Below are positions 33,226 through 50,981 of a stretch of 64,000 nt of DNA, one piece after another. This stretch comes from an uncultured Paracoccus sp. (lineage in GTDB: Bacteria; Pseudomonadota; Alphaproteobacteria; Rhodobacterales; Rhodobacteraceae): assembly GCF_947496875.1 (NCBI RefSeq), contig NZ_CANMEH010000006.1, positions 1 to 64,000 of the forward strand, given 5' to 3'. Positions within the stretch are counted from its first letter, which is position 1, and every line of letters starts with the position of its first letter. The notes beneath the pieces were generated by a model, which was not told the origin of the DNA, searched no databases, and worked only from the letters and a program-made list of their open reading frames with translations. The translations under genes were made by a program, and so were the position numbers.

Positions 33226-33603
33226 ATGGCTGATCTGAAACAACTCGCCGAACAAATCGTCGGTCTGACCCTGCTGGAAGCGCAGGAGCTGAAGACCATC
33301 CTGAAGGATGAATACGGCATCGAGCCCGCCGCCGGCGGCGCGGTGATGATGGCCGGTCCGGCTGCCGGTGGCGCCGCCGAGGCGGCCGAGGAGAAGACCG
33401 AGTTCGACGTGGTCCTGACCGAGGCCGGTGCCAACAAGATCAACGTGATCAAGGAAGTTCGCGCGATCACCGGTCTTGGCCTGAAAGAGGCCAAGGATCT
33501 GGTCGAGGCCGGCGGCAAGGTCAAGGAAGGCGCGGCCAAGGCCGACGCCGAGGAAATGAAGAAGAAGCTCGAGGCGGCTGGTGCCAAGGTCGAGCTGAAG
33601 TAA
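33226..33603 (+). CDS. rplL: 50S ribosomal protein L7/L12
   Basis: The stalk protein that recruits and activates translational GTPases. The 125 residues comprise an N-terminal dimerisation helix pair ([18 protein letters not shown]), an alanine/glycine-rich hinge at about residues 38-55, and the C-terminal factor-binding domain with [20 protein letters not shown] and [20 protein letters not shown]. Length and composition are typical. A hairpin 25 bases after the stop probably limits read-through into rpoB. Confidence 0.97.
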   Translation: MADLKQLAEQIVGLTLLEAQELKTILKDEYGIEPAAGGAVMMAGPAAGGAAEAAEEKTEFDVVLTEAGANKINVIKEVRAITGLGLKEAKDLVEAGGKVKEGAAKADAEEMKKKLEAAGAKVELK

Positions 33604-33627
33604 TCAGCGGGTCTGATTGCGTGACAG

Positions 33628-33657
33628 GGCAGGGTCCGGGCAGCGCCGGTCCCTGCC
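33628..33657 (+). terminator. Hairpin between rplL and rpoB (attenuator candidate)
   Basis: GGCAGGG (33628-33634) pairs with CCCTGCC (33651-33657), and CCGG/CCGG pairs inside it around GCAGCG, giving an almost perfect 12-base-pair stem. No T-run follows, so it is more likely a partial attenuator or RNA-processing site, as known in the same gap of E. coli, than a full terminator. Confidence 0.55.
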
Positions 33658-33850
33658 GAACCTGTCTTGAAGGGCGCTTGGTGGATCCCGATATGGGCAC
33701 CCGAGCGTCCTTCAGGGCATGTTCGCGGTTCGGGAGCCGTGCGGTGGGACGCGCGGCACGAATGGGACCGCACCCCTGACATTCGTAGGCGTGCCATCGA
33801 TCGTGCCCCCGACGGTCGACCACACGCGGTGACGAAAGGCGAGAGACCCC

Positions 33851-36800
33851 ATGGCGCAAGCTTATGTCGGCCAGAAGCGCATCCGGCGCAATTACGGCAA
33901 TATCCGCGAAGTTCTGGAAATGCCGAACCTCATCGAGGTGCAGAAAAGCTCGTATGACCTGTTCCTCGCCTCGGGCGAGGGCGAGGGGCACAACGACGGC
34001 GAGGGGATTCAGGGGGTCTTTCAGTCGGTCTTTCCGGTCAAGGACTTCAACGAGACCGCGACGCTGGAATTCGTCAAATACGACCTGGAGAAGCCGAAAT
34101 ACGACGTCGAGGAATGCCAGCAGCGCGACATGACCTATGCCGCGCCGCTGAAGGTGACGCTGCGCCTGATCGTGTTCGATGTCGACGAGAATACCGGCGC
34201 CCGGTCGGTCAAGGACATCAAGGAACAGGATGTCTACATGGGGGACATGCCCCTGATGACCCAGAACGGAACGTTCATCGTGAACGGCACCGAACGCGTG
34301 GTCGTCAGCCAGATGCACCGCAGCCCCGGCGTGTTCTTCGACCACGACCGCGGCAAGACGCATTCCTCGGGCAAGCTGCTGTTCGCCTGCCGGATCATCC
34401 CCTACCGCGGCTCGTGGCTGGATTTCGAATTCGACGCCAAGGACCTGGTGTTCGCGCGCATCGACCGTCGCCGCAAGCTGCCCGTGACGACACTGCTGTA
34501 TTCGCTGGGGCTGGACCAGGAAGGCATCATGGATGCTTTCTACGACACGGTCGACTACACGCTGCAGTCGGGCAAGAAGGGCGCGCCGTCCGGCTGGGTC
34601 ACGCGGTTCTTCCCCGAGCGGGTTCGCGGTACCCGTCCTGCCCATGACCTGATCGACGCCGACACCGGCGAGGTGATCACCAAGGCCGGCGAAAAGGTCA
34701 CCCCGCGTCTGGTAAAGCAGCTGATCGAGGCCGGCGAGGTCACCAGGCTGCTGCTGCCGTTCGAGCGGATCATCGGCCGGTTCGTGGCGCGGGACATCAT
34801 CAACGAGGAAACCGGTCTCATCTATGCCGAGGCAGGCGACGAGATCACCGCCGAATACAGCAAGGACGGCACCGAACTGACCGGTGGACTGCTGAAGGTC
34901 CTGCTGGACAACGACATCACCGATGTGCCGGTGCTGGATATCGACCACGTCAATGTCGGCCCGTACATCCGCAACACCATGGCCGCGGACAAGAACATGA
35001 ACCGCGAAGGTGCCCTGATGGACATCTATCGCGTCATGCGCCCGGGCGAGCCGCCGACGGTCGAGGCTGCCTCGGCCCTGTTCGAGTCGCTGTTCTTCGA
35101 TTCCGAGCGCTACGACCTCTCGGCCGTGGGCCGGGTCAAGATGAACATGCGCCTGAACCTGGACGCGCCCGACACCCAGCGCACGCTGCGCCGCGAGGAC
35201 ATCATCGCCTGCATCCGCGGGCTGGTCGAGCTGCGCGACGGCAAGGGCGAGATCGACGACATCGACCACCTCGGCAACCGCCGGGTGCGCTCGGTCGGCG
35301 AGCTGATGGAAAACCAGTACCGCATCGGCCTGCTGCGCATGGAGCGGGCGATCCGCGAACGCATGTCGGGTGTCGAAATCGACAACGTCATGCCGCAGGA
35401 TCTGATCAACGCCAAGCCCGCGGCCGCGGCGGTGCGTGAATTCTTCGGCTCATCGCAGCTCTCGCAGTTCATGGACCAGACCAATCCGCTGTCCGAGGTG
35501 ACGCACAAGCGGCGCCTGTCGGCGCTGGGGCCGGGTGGCCTGACGCGCGAACGGGCGGGTTTCGAGGTGCGCGACGTGCACCCGACCCATTACGGCCGGA
35601 TGTGCCCGATCGAGACGCCCGAAGGTCAGAACATCGGCCTGATCAACAGCCTTGCCACCTATGCACGGGTGAACAAGTACGGCTTCATCGAGACGCCCTA
35701 TCGCAAGGTGATCGAGGGGCAGGTCACGGACGACGTTGTCTATATCTCGGCCACCGAGGAAATGCGCCACACCGTCGCGCAGGCGAACGCCGAACTGGAT
35801 GAGAACGGCCGGTTCGTGCAGGAGCTGGTCAGCACGCGGCAGGCCGGCGACTTCACCATGAACCCGGTCGAGGCGGTGGACCTGATCGACGTGTCGCCCA
35901 AGCAGCTGGTTTCGGTTGCCGCGGCGCTGATCCCGTTCCTGGAAAACGACGACGCCAACCGCGCCCTGATGGGGGCCAACATGCAGCGCCAGGCCGTGCC
36001 GCTGCTGCGGGCCGAGGCGCCGTATGTCGGAACCGGCATGGAGGCAATCGTCGCCCGTGACTCGGGTGCCGCAATCATGGCGCGTCGCGGCGGGATCATC
36101 GACCAGGTTGATGCCAGCCGGATCGTCGTACGCGCAACCGAGGATCTGGGCGCCGGCGACGCAGGGGTCGACATCTATCGGCTGCGCAAGTTCAAGCGGT
36201 CGAACCAGTCCTCGACCATCAACCAGCGCCCGCTGATCAACGTGGGTGATCGGGTCCAGATGGGCCAGGTCATCGCGGACGGTCCGTCCACCGACCAGGG
36301 CGAGCTGGCCATCGGGCGCAACGTGGTTGTCGCGTTCATGCCGTGGAACGGGTACAATTACGAGGACTCGATCCTCGTCAGCGAACGCATCCACCGCGAC
36401 GACGTGTACACCTCGATCCACATCGACGAATACGAGGTTGCCGCCCGCGACACCAAGCTGGGCCCGGAGGAGATCACCCGCGACATCCCGAACGTGGGCG
36501 AGGAGGCGCTGCGCAACCTCGACGAGGCTGGCATCGTCTATATCGGCGCCGAGGTCGGGCCGGGCGACATCTTGGTGGGCAAGATAACCCCCAAGGGTGA
36601 AAGCCCGATGACGCCGGAAGAAAAGCTGCTGCGCGCGATCTTCGGCGAAAAGGCCAGCGACGTGCGCGACACCTCGCTGCGTCTGCCGCCGGGGGCCTAT
36701 GGCACGATCGTCGAGGTCCGGGTGTTCAACCGCCACGGCGTCGACAAGGACGAACGCGCGCTGCAGATCGAGCGCGACGAAGTCGAGCGCCTGGCCCGTG

Positions 36801-38005
36801 ACCGCGACGACGAGATGGCGATCTTGGATCGCAACATCTATGCCCGCCTGCGGACGCTGATCGAGGGCAAGAAGGCGGTCAAGGGTCCCAAGGGCATCAA
36901 GTCCGGGTCCGAGATCACCGACGAGCTGCTGGGCAGCCTGAGCCGTGGCCAGTGGTGGCAACTGGCCGTCGCCGAAGAGGACACGGCGAAGGAAGTCGAG
37001 GCGCTGAACCAGCAGTACGACAGCCAGAAGAAGGCGCTGGAAGCCCGCTTCGAGGACAAGGTCGAGAAGGTCCGCCAGGGCGACGACCTGCCCCCCGGCG
37101 TGATGAAGATGGTCAAGGTCTTCGTCGCGGTGAAACGCAAGCTGCAGGCCGGCGACAAGATGGCCGGGCGCCACGGCAACAAGGGCGTTGTGTCCAAGGT
37201 CGTGCCGATGGAGGACATGCCGTTCCTTGCCGACGGTACCCCCGTCGATCTGGTGCTGAACCCGCTGGGCGTGCCGTCGCGCATGAACGTGGGCCAGATC
37301 CTGGAAGTGCACATGGGCTGGGCGAGCCGCGGCTTGGGCCAGCAGATCAACGAGGCGCTGGAGGAATACCGGCGCAACGGTGACATGACCCCGGTCCGCG
37401 ACGCCATGAAGAACGGCTATGGCGACGACATGTTCGACGCGGAATTCGCCGGCCTGGACGATGACCAGCTGATCGGCCATGCCGAGTCGGTCCGCGAAGG
37501 CGTCCCGATCGCGACGCCGGTCTTCGACGGCGCGAAGGAGGCGGACATCAACGACGCGCTGCGGCGGGCCGGCTTCGACCAGTCGGGCCAGTCGGTCGTC
37601 TTCGACGGCCGCACCGGCGAGGCGTTCTCGCGCCCGGTGACGGTGGGGGTGAAGTACTTCCTCAAGCTGCACCACCTCGTCGACGACAAGATGCACGCGC
37701 GTTCCACCGGACCCTACAGCCTGGTCACCCAGCAACCGCTTGGCGGCAAGGCGCAGTTCGGCGGCCAGCGCCTGGGCGAGATGGAGGTGTGGGCCCTGGA
37801 GGCCTACGGCGCCGCCTACACGCTGCAGGAGATGCTGACCGTCAAGTCGGACGACGTCGCGGGCCGCACCAAGGTCTACGAGTCCATCGTCAAGGGCGAG
37901 GACAATTTCGAGGCCGGGGTGCCGGAATCGTTCAACGTGCTCGTCAAGGAGGTCCGGGGTCTGGGCCTCAACATGGAACTCCTGGATGCGGAGGAGGACG
38001 GCTGA
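33851..38005 (+). CDS. rpoB: DNA-directed RNA polymerase subunit beta
   Basis: The second largest RNA polymerase subunit, 1384 residues. The rifampicin-binding region near residues 533-560 reads [18 protein letters not shown] and [20 protein letters not shown], without known resistance substitutions at the usual D, H and S positions. Other landmarks are [38 protein letters not shown], the [12 protein letters not shown] active-site region and [14 protein letters not shown] near the C-terminus. Starts behind GGCGAGAG, 247 bases after rplL; rpoC follows after 50 bases. Length fits alphaproteobacteria. Confidence 0.98.
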   Translation: MAQAYVGQKRIRRNYGNIREVLEMPNLIEVQKSSYDLFLASGEGEGHNDGEGIQGVFQSVFPVKDFNETATLEFVKYDLEKPKYDVEECQQRDMTYAAPLKVTLRLIVFDVDENTGARSVKDIKEQDVYMGDMPLMTQNGTFIVNGTERVVVSQMHRSPGVFFDHDRGKTHSSGKLLFACRIIPYRGSWLDFEFDAKDLVFARIDRRRKLPVTTLLYSLGLDQEGIMDAFYDTVDYTLQSGKKGAPSGWVTRFFPERVRGTRPAHDLIDADTGEVITKAGEKVTPRLVKQLIEAGEVTRLLLPFERIIGRFVARDIINEETGLIYAEAGDEITAEYSKDGTELTGGLLKVLLDNDITDVPVLDIDHVNVGPYIRNTMAADKNMNREGALMDIYRVMRPGEPPTVEAASALFESLFFDSERYDLSAVGRVKMNMRLNLDAPDTQRTLRREDIIACIRGLVELRDGKGEIDDIDHLGNRRVRSVGELMENQYRIGLLRMERAIRERMSGVEIDNVMPQDLINAKPAAAAVREFFGSSQLSQFMDQTNPLSEVTHKRRLSALGPGGLTRERAGFEVRDVHPTHYGRMCPIETPEGQNIGLINSLATYARVNKYGFIETPYRKVIEGQVTDDVVYISATEEMRHTVAQANAELDENGRFVQELVSTRQAGDFTMNPVEAVDLIDVSPKQLVSVAAALIPFLENDDANRALMGANMQRQAVPLLRAEAPYVGTGMEAIVARDSGAAIMARRGGIIDQVDASRIVVRATEDLGAGDAGVDIYRLRKFKRSNQSSTINQRPLINVGDRVQMGQVIADGPSTDQGELAIGRNVVVAFMPWNGYNYEDSILVSERIHRDDVYTSIHIDEYEVAARDTKLGPEEITRDIPNVGEEALRNLDEAGIVYIGAEVGPGDILVGKITPKGESPMTPEEKLLRAIFGEKASDVRDTSLRLPPGAYGTIVEVRVFNRHGVDKDERALQIERDEVERLARDRDDEMAILDRNIYARLRTLIEGKKAVKGPKGIKSGSEITDELLGSLSRGQWWQLAVAEEDTAKEVEALNQQYDSQKKALEARFEDKVEKVRQGDDLPPGVMKMVKVFVAVKRKLQAGDKMAGRHGNKGVVSKVVPMEDMPFLADGTPVDLVLNPLGVPSRMNVGQILEVHMGWASRGLGQQINEALEEYRRNGDMTPVRDAMKNGYGDDMFDAEFAGLDDDQLIGHAESVREGVPIATPVFDGAKEADINDALRRAGFDQSGQSVVFDGRTGEAFSRPVTVGVKYFLKLHHLVDDKMHARSTGPYSLVTQQPLGGKAQFGGQRLGEMEVWALEAYGAAYTLQEMLTVKSDDVAGRTKVYESIVKGEDNFEAGVPESFNVLVKEVRGLGLNMELLDAEEDG

Positions 38006-38055
38006 GGGCGCGCTGCGCCCTCTGACCCCCTCTGCTCCATCACAAGGATCGAAAG

Positions 38056-42283
<4,228 letters not shown>

Positions 42284-42297
<14 letters not shown>

Positions 42298-42317
42298 TCC
42301 CGCCCGAGGAGTGATCC
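42284..42317. repeat. Perfect 17-base tandem duplication across the rpoC stop
   Basis: The unit CGCCCGAGGAGTGATCC occurs at 42284-42300 and again directly at 42301-42317. The first copy contains the last four rpoC codons and the TGA; the second lies after it. The protein is therefore unchanged. The absence of any difference between copies suggests a recent slip or duplication. Confidence 0.9.
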
Positions 42318-42329
42318 CGTACAGTGAAG

Positions 42330-42358
42330 AAAGGCCCGGCGATCACGCCGGGCCTTTT
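42330..42358 (+). terminator. Rho-independent terminator after rpoC
   Basis: AAAGGCCCGGCG (42330-42341) pairs with CGCCGGGCCTTTT (42346-42358) around the loop ATCA; the right arm runs into TTTTC. It ends the secE/nusG-rpoC transcription unit. Confidence 0.9.
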
Positions 42359-42505
42359 CATTGCGCGCGTGGGTTCCGGCGGCTCCACCTGTTATCGCCC
42401 CCCCGCCGCAACCGAAGTCCCGGCGCAGGCAATGCGCCGCAGGGCCTTTCATTAGCGGTCCTCGACGCATACAGGCGACCTGATCCGGTCAGGTAGCAAG
42501 ACGCG

Positions 42506-43447
42506 ATGCGCACCCCTTTCATCTCCGTCAACCGGCGGGTCAGACCCCAGTCCGAGCCCAGGGCGCGCACCCAGGCGGGTGACAACCTGCGCGGTGCCGG
42601 CCTGATGGTTGCTTCGATGGCGGCCTTCATCGCCAACGACACGGCGATCAAGCACGTGACCCAGACGCTGCCACTGCCGCAGGCCATTCTGGTGCGGGGG
42701 GCGCTTGTTCTGATCCTGCTGTGGTTCATCGCGCAGCGCGACGGCGGCATCGTCTGGCGGCCCGAGTTGCGGCGCGACCGCAGGCTGCTGACCGTGCGGA
42801 CGCTGGGCGAGGTTGCTTCGACCCTGCTGTACCTCACTGCGCTTCAGCACATGGCGCTGGGCAGTCTGTCGGCCATCATGCAGTCGCTGCCATTGCTGGT
42901 GATGCTGGCGGCCGCCGTCGCCTTTCGGGAACGGATTGGCTGGCGGCGTCTGTCAGCCGTGGCGGTGGGCGTCGCCGGGGTGCTGCTGATCCTGCGCCCC
43001 GGCACCGCCGCGTTCAACCTGTGGTCGGTTGTGGCGCTCGGTGCGGTTCTGATGATCGTCCTGCGGGACATCACCACCCGCAGCCTCGGGCCTGAAATCC
43101 GGTCCAGCACCGTTGCCTTCCACGCCGCCCTTGCGGTGACCGCAAGTGCGTTCGTCATGCCGTCCGATGTCCCGTGGCGCCTGCCCACGATCCCCGAAGT
43201 CGGCTGGCTCGGGCTGGCGGCGCTCTTTCTCTCCGGCGGATACCTGACCGCGGTGGCGACGATGCGGGTGGGCGAGGTCGCCTTCGTCTCGCCCTTCCGC
43301 TACACGTCGCTGATCTTTGCGGCTACGCTGGGTTATGTGTTCTTCGACGAGCGCCCCGACGGCTGGACGCTGATCGGGGCCACCCTCATCGTGCTCGCCG
43401 GGCTGTATTCGATCTGGCGGGAAACCCGCCTGAGAGGGGGCAGCTGA
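42506..43447 (+). CDS. EamA/DMT-family membrane transporter
   Basis: A 313-residue inner-membrane protein with a basic N-terminal tail of about 30 residues, then ten predicted helices in two EamA repeats. Landmarks: MAAFIANDTAIKHVTQTL, ALGSLSAIMQSLPLLVMLAA with the usual FRERIGWRRLSAVAVGVAGV, and in the second half EVAFVSPFRYTSLIFAATLG followed by FFDERPDGWTLIGA. The substrate is unknown. It lies between the rpoC terminator and the str operon and its stop overlaps the next gene (TGATG). It shares the fold but not close sequence with the EamA gene at 21642. Confidence 0.9.
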   Translation: MRTPFISVNRRVRPQSEPRARTQAGDNLRGAGLMVASMAAFIANDTAIKHVTQTLPLPQAILVRGALVLILLWFIAQRDGGIVWRPELRRDRRLLTVRTLGEVASTLLYLTALQHMALGSLSAIMQSLPLLVMLAAAVAFRERIGWRRLSAVAVGVAGVLLILRPGTAAFNLWSVVALGAVLMIVLRDITTRSLGPEIRSSTVAFHAALAVTASAFVMPSDVPWRLPTIPEVGWLGLAALFLSGGYLTAVATMRVGEVAFVSPFRYTSLIFAATLGYVFFDERPDGWTLIGATLIVLAGLYSIWRETRLRGGS

Positions 43448-44277
43448 TGCGGGTACAGATGCTGGGCCTGTGCCGGTTCTCCCATCTCGGCGCCCCGGCG
43501 TTCCAGCAGGAACACGCGACCCTGCAGGAGCGCCGCGCCTTTCTCTATGACCCCGCTCGCCTGGCGCGCCGCTGGTTCTGGTTCGAGAACGTGGCGCTGC
43601 CGGGGCTGCTGGCGCAGACCGATCCGGATTTCACGCTGGTGGTGATGACCGGACCGGACCTGCCCCAGCCCTATCTGGACGACCTGCGCGAACTGACCCG
43701 GCTGGTGCCGCAGCTCAGGCTGGAACTGGTGGGGCCGCGCGACACGCATCTGCAGGCATGCATGGCCGCGATCCGCCCGCATGTCGATCCGGCCGCCGAT
43801 GTCGTGGGTCATTTCCGCCACGATGATGACGACGCGATCTCGACCGATTACATCGCGGCTGCCCGCGCCGATTTCCGGTTCGCCCGGCCGCTGTTCCGGC
43901 AGGCGGGCCGGGTGTCCGTCGACTATTGCCGTGGCTTCGTGCTCAGGGCCGACGGGACCGGCGTGCGGGCCCGCCCGCAGGTCATCCACAATGCCTCGGC
44001 CGCGCTGACGATCTATCTTCAGCCCGACGTGGATCGCTGCGCGATCCATTTCCCGCATTGGCAACTCGCCTTGAGCATGCCGGGACTGGTGCTGGCGGAC
44101 CAGCCCCGGTTCGTCCGGGTTCTGCACCACGACAACGACTCGGGCGCGATCGGGGCGGGCTACCCCTGGATGCTTCCGCAGGACCAGGTGTCGGAGATGC
44201 TGGCAAACCGGTTCCGCCTGCATCTGCCCACGATCGACCAGGGGGTCCGCCGCTTCGGAGAGCCGCCGGCCGGGTAG
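43447..44277 (+). CDS. Putative rhamnosyltransferase-family protein
   Basis: A 276-residue soluble protein resembling the family annotated as putative rhamnosyl transferases in alphaproteobacteria. Visible features are an N-terminal FSHLGAPAFQ, a Rossmann-like strand TLVVMTGPDLPQPYLDDLRE, an acidic HFRHDDDDAISTDYIAAAR, which fits a nucleotide-sugar/metal site of GT-A enzymes, and YCRGFVLR. It probably transfers a sugar to a cell-surface glycan. The start at 43447 overlaps the EamA stop, so the two genes are translated together. Acceptor and donor cannot be told. Confidence 0.75.
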   Translation: MRVQMLGLCRFSHLGAPAFQQEHATLQERRAFLYDPARLARRWFWFENVALPGLLAQTDPDFTLVVMTGPDLPQPYLDDLRELTRLVPQLRLELVGPRDTHLQACMAAIRPHVDPAADVVGHFRHDDDDAISTDYIAAARADFRFARPLFRQAGRVSVDYCRGFVLRADGTGVRARPQVIHNASAALTIYLQPDVDRCAIHFPHWQLALSMPGLVLADQPRFVRVLHHDNDSGAIGAGYPWMLPQDQVSEMLANRFRLHLPTIDQGVRRFGEPPAG

Positions 44278-44310
44278 GCTGCTCAGCCCCGCGCCGCCGC
44301 GGCGGCGGCG

Positions 44311-44339
44311 TTGACACCCTGGAGGAATCTCCGTATAGC
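44311..44339 (+). promoter_or_regulatory. Sigma-70-like promoter of the str operon
   Basis: TTGACA (44311-44316), 17 bases, TATAGC (44334-44339) is the strongest promoter match in the window. A GANTC motif, GAATC (44325-44329), lies in the spacer inside a small palindrome GGAG-GAAT-CTCC. Transcription would start near 44346, leaving a leader of about 205 bases before rpsL. Confidence 0.7.
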
Positions 44340-44550
44340 GCCGACACCTGCCGGGAAACCGCGCGGGGCCCAGAACCTTTTTGGTCATGATCCGGGCCAC
44401 ACCTGCCCCGATCCTCTGGAATATCCGCCCGTCCCGCCCTGTCCGGGGTTGGATGGGTTTGGGCATTTTGCGATGGGCGCAGAATGTCGTCGAGAAGTGG
44501 CGCGCCTAGGCCCGGGTGCGAGTATTGACGAAAGCAAGGCGGGGAACCGA

Positions 44551-44922
44551 ATGCCGACGATCCAGCAGCTGATCCGCAAGCCGCGGCAGCCCAAGGTGCA
44601 GCGATCCAAGTCGCAGCACCTGCAGGGAAATCCACAGAAGCGCGGCGTGTGCACGCGCGTCTACACCACCACACCGAAAAAGCCGAACTCAGCCATGCGG
44701 AAGGTCGCCAAGGTGCGGCTGACCAACGGGTTTGAGGTGATCAGCTACATTCCGGGCGAAAAGCACAACCTGCAGGAACACAGCGTCGTGCTGATCCGCG
44801 GCGGCCGGGTCAAGGACCTTCCGGGTGTGCGCTACCACATCCTGCGCGGTGTTCTGGATACCCAGGGCGTCAAAGATCGTCGTCAGCGTCGTTCGAAATA
44901 CGGCGCCAAGCGTCCGAAGTGA
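44551..44922 (+). CDS. rpsL: 30S ribosomal protein S12
   Basis: S12 lines the decoding centre and controls accuracy. The 123-residue protein has [17 protein letters not shown] with the wild-type lysine at the main streptomycin-resistance position, and [19 protein letters not shown] containing the second. AAGGCGGGG precedes the ATG at 44551; an upstream in-frame extension has no family similarity. It is first in the rpsL-rpsG-fusA-tuf operon, with a long leader that could carry control sequences. Confidence 0.98.
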   Translation: MPTIQQLIRKPRQPKVQRSKSQHLQGNPQKRGVCTRVYTTTPKKPNSAMRKVAKVRLTNGFEVISYIPGEKHNLQEHSVVLIRGGRVKDLPGVRYHILRGVLDTQGVKDRRQRRSKYGAKRPK

Positions 44923-44930
44923 GGGTTTGA

Positions 44931-45404
<474 letters not shown>

Positions 45405-45413
45405 GGAGCCATC

Positions 45414-47537
<2,124 letters not shown>

Positions 47538-47595
47538 CGCGCGCGGCGGGGCTTGCCCCCGCCCGCCTCACCCCAGAGATTCAAGGAGCTTTGCA

Positions 47596-48771
<1,176 letters not shown>

Positions 48772-48804
48772 TCTGACCCTGCGGCGCTGCTGCACAAGAA
48801 CCCG

Positions 48805-48828
48805 AAGGCCGCCCCACCGGGCGGCCTT
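48805..48828 (+). terminator. Terminator after tuf
   Basis: AAGGCCGCCC (48805-48814) and GGGCGGCCTT (48819-48828) form a perfect ten-base-pair stem around CACC, followed by ATTCC. The T-run is short, but the position 34 bases after the last str gene fits termination. The same ten-base arms occur in the hairpin at 49078-49104. Confidence 0.8.
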
Positions 48829-48997
48829 ATTCCGTGTTCATGATCTGCTGGAACGGTCGCGCATGGGGGTGATCTAGGCCTGCGGCCCGGATGTACCGCG
48901 GTACCGGCTATGCGAGCCTAGCAGCGAAGATAATGGGCCATTCACGAAGTGCCCGGACCCCGGACAAGCCGCGAACATCTCGTTGTGTGCAGACGCC

Positions 48998-49026
48998 TTG
49001 ACTCGGCGGCTACCGCTCGCCATAAG
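48998..49026 (+). promoter_or_regulatory. Sigma-70-like promoter of the S10 operon
   Basis: TTGACT (48998-49003) and CATAAG (49021-49026) are separated by exactly 17 bases. GACTC (49000-49004), a GANTC motif, overlaps the -35. Transcription would start near 49033, giving a leader of about 160 bases before rpsJ. Confidence 0.6.
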
Positions 49027-49072
49027 CCCGCATCGCCGCCGGTTCAGTCCACTCGCGCAGAATCGGTTGCAC

Positions 49073-49113
49073 CTGCGAAGGCCGCCCGCTATGGGGGCGG
49101 CCTTGCAGTTTTT
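49073..49113 (+). terminator. Intrinsic terminator in the rpsJ leader
   Basis: CTGC (49073-49076) and AAGGCCGCCC (49078-49087) pair with GGGCGGCCTT (49095-49104) and GCAG (49105-49108), with one bulged G, followed by TTTTT (49109-49113). It stands between the S10 promoter and the first gene, so it must be bypassed for expression. Confidence 0.8.
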
Positions 49114-49190
49114 CAGACAGGTCCGACGCTGGCCCCGCGTGGTGCGTGGTCAGCCTCTCGACTGAAATCCCCGTTACGAGGGATGCATCG

Positions 49191-49499
49191 ATGCAAAGCC
49201 AGACCATCCGTATCCGGCTCAAGGCGTTCGATTACCGGGTGCTGGACGCCAGCACGCTGGAAATCGTGAACACCGCCAAGCGGACCGGCGCGACCATTCG
49301 CGGCCCGATCCCGCTGCCGAACAAGATCGAGAAGTTCACCGTCCTGCGCGGCCCCCATATCGACAAGAAGTCCCGCGACCAGTGGGAAATCCGCACCCAC
49401 AAGCGGCTGCTGGACATCGTCGACCCGACGCCCCAGACCGTGGACGCCCTGATGAAGCTCGACCTCGCCGCCGGCGTGGATGTCGAGATCAAGGTCTGA
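49191..49499 (+). CDS. rpsJ: 30S ribosomal protein S10
   Basis: S10 sits in the 30S head and also acts with NusB in antitermination. The 102-residue protein opens [19 protein letters not shown] and has [19 protein letters not shown] and the C-terminal VDIVDPTP-like segment [20 protein letters not shown]. The ATG at 49191 is behind GAGGGAT. It is the first gene of a long S10-spc-alpha cluster. rplC follows after ten bases. Confidence 0.98.
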   Translation: MQSQTIRIRLKAFDYRVLDASTLEIVNTAKRTGATIRGPIPLPNKIEKFTVLRGPHIDKKSRDQWEIRTHKRLLDIVDPTPQTVDALMKLDLAAGVDVEIKV

Positions 49500-49509
49500 G
49501 GGGAGCATC

Positions 49510-50364
49510 ATGCTGCGAACTGGTCTGATTGCCAAGAAGCTGGGCATGACCCGGCTGTTTCTTGAAGACGGGCGCCAGGTGCCCGTGACCGTGCTGCACG
49601 TCGACAGCCTGCAGGTTGTCGCGCAGCGCACCGCCGAGCGTGACGGCTATGTCGCCGTCCAGCTGGGCGCAGGCGAGGCCAAGGCCAAGCGCGTGTCGGC
49701 GCCGATGCGCGGGCATTTCGCCAAGGCGAATGTTGCGCCCAAGCGCAAGATCGCCGAATTTCGCGTGGCCGCGGAAAACCTGATCAACGTCGGCGAAGAG
49801 ATCACCGCCGACCATTACTTCGCCGGCCAGTATGTCGACATCGCCGGCACCTCGATCGGCAAGGGTTTCGCCGGTGCCATGAAGCGGCACAATTTCGGCG
49901 GTCTGCGGGCCAGCCACGGCGTGTCGATCAGCCACCGCTCGCACGGCTCCACCGGCCAGTGCCAGGACCCCGGAAAGGTGTTCAAGGGCAAGAAGATGGC
50001 CGGCCATCTGGGCGCGGTGCGGGTCACCACCCAGAACCTGCAGGTGGTGCGGACCGACAGCGACCGCGGCCTGATCATGGTCAAGGGCTCGGTGCCCGGT
50101 TCCAAGGGCGGCTGGGTCACGATCAAGGATGCGGTCAAGAAGCCGGTTCCTGAGAACGTGATCTACCCGGCCGGCCTGCGGTCGATGGCCGAGGAGGCCC
50201 GTCGCATCGCCGAGGAAGCCGCCGCCGCCGCCGCCGCCGAAGAGGAAGCCGCGCGTCAGGCTGCCGCCGAGGCCGAAGCCGCCGCCATTGCTGCCGCCGA
50301 AGCCGAAGCCGCCAGCGCGACGGGCGACGAGGGCGACGCCGCGCCGGAAGGAGACAAGGAATGA
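49510..50364 (+). CDS. rplC: 50S ribosomal protein L3 with long alanine-rich tail
   Basis: L3 is an early-binding 50S protein that reaches the peptidyl-transferase centre. The first 210 or so residues are conventional: [38 protein letters not shown] with [18 protein letters not shown], and [20 protein letters not shown]. The total length, 284 residues, is about 75 above the usual size because of a C-terminal helix-forming tail made almost wholly of Ala and Glu ending [11 protein letters not shown]. Such tails occur in related alphaproteobacteria, shorter as a rule. The stop overlaps rplD (ATGA). Confidence 0.96.
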   Translation: MLRTGLIAKKLGMTRLFLEDGRQVPVTVLHVDSLQVVAQRTAERDGYVAVQLGAGEAKAKRVSAPMRGHFAKANVAPKRKIAEFRVAAENLINVGEEITADHYFAGQYVDIAGTSIGKGFAGAMKRHNFGGLRASHGVSISHRSHGSTGQCQDPGKVFKGKKMAGHLGAVRVTTQNLQVVRTDSDRGLIMVKGSVPGSKGGWVTIKDAVKKPVPENVIYPAGLRSMAEEARRIAEEAAAAAAAEEEAARQAAAEAEAAAIAAAEAEAASATGDEGDAAPEGDKE

Positions 50365-50981
50365 AACTCGACGTGACGTCTCTGTCCTCGGGCAGCGCCG
50401 GGGACATCGATCTGGCCGACGACATCTTCGGGCTGGAGCCGCGTGCGGACATCCTGCACCGGGTGGTGCGCTGGCAGCGCGCCAAGGCCCAGGCTGGCAC
50501 CCATTCGACTTTGGGCCGGTCCGAGGTGTCGTATTCTACCAAGAAGATCTATCGCCAGAAGGGGACCGGCGGCGCACGCCACGGATCCCGCAAGGCGCCG
50601 ATCTTCCGCAAGGGCGGAATCTACAAGGGCCCGGTTCCGCGCAGCCATGCGTTCGACCTGCCCAAGAAGGTTCGGGCGCTGGGGCTGAAGCACGCGCTGT
50701 CGGCCAAGGCCGCGAGCGGCGAGCTGGTGATCCTGGACAATCTGGATCTTGCCGAAGCCAAGACCTCGGCGGTGGCAAAGGCGATCAGCGAAAAGGGCTG
50801 GAAGCGGGTTCTGGTCATCGACGGCGCCAGCATCAACGAGAACTTTGCCCGCGCTGCCCGCAACCTGGACGGCGTCGATGTGCTGCCCTCGATGGGCGCC
50901 AACGTCTATGACATCCTGAAGCGTGACACGCTGGTGATCACGCGGGCCGGTGTCGAAGCCCTGGAGGCCCGACTGAAATGA
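50361..50981 (+). CDS. rplD: 50S ribosomal protein L4
   Basis: L4 lines the exit tunnel with a long loop and, in E. coli, regulates the S10 operon. The 206-residue protein has the loop segment [20 protein letters not shown] followed by [14 protein letters not shown] and [17 protein letters not shown]. Overlaps of four bases on both sides join it to rplC and rplW. If the terminator at 49073-49113 is regulated as in enterics, L4 would be one candidate effector, though this has not been shown outside that group. Confidence 0.97.
   Translation: MKLDVTSLSSGSAGDIDLADDIFGLEPRADILHRVVRWQRAKAQAGTHSTLGRSEVSYSTKKIYRQKGTGGARHGSRKAPIFRKGGIYKGPVPRSHAFDLPKKVRALGLKHALSAKAASGELVILDNLDLAEAKTSAVAKAISEKGWKRVLVIDGASINENFARAARNLDGVDVLPSMGANVYDILKRDTLVITRAGVEALEARLK

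Larger units (their letters stand above)
48829..49190. other. Control region between tuf and rpsJ
   Basis: About 360 bases without a credible gene. It holds a good promoter (48998-49026) and, about 40 bases after its expected start site, an intrinsic terminator (49073-49113), then 77 bases of leader before rpsJ. Two GANTC motifs are present (49000-49004 and 49060-49064). The order promoter, terminator, gene suggests attenuation of the S10 operon or a short separate RNA. Confidence 0.6.

Noticed and set aside
35450..37735. Open frame of about 760 codons antisense to rpoB
   Set aside because: Same cause as for rpoC: rich in His, Asp, Gln and Arg in the pattern expected from the complement of a biased gene.
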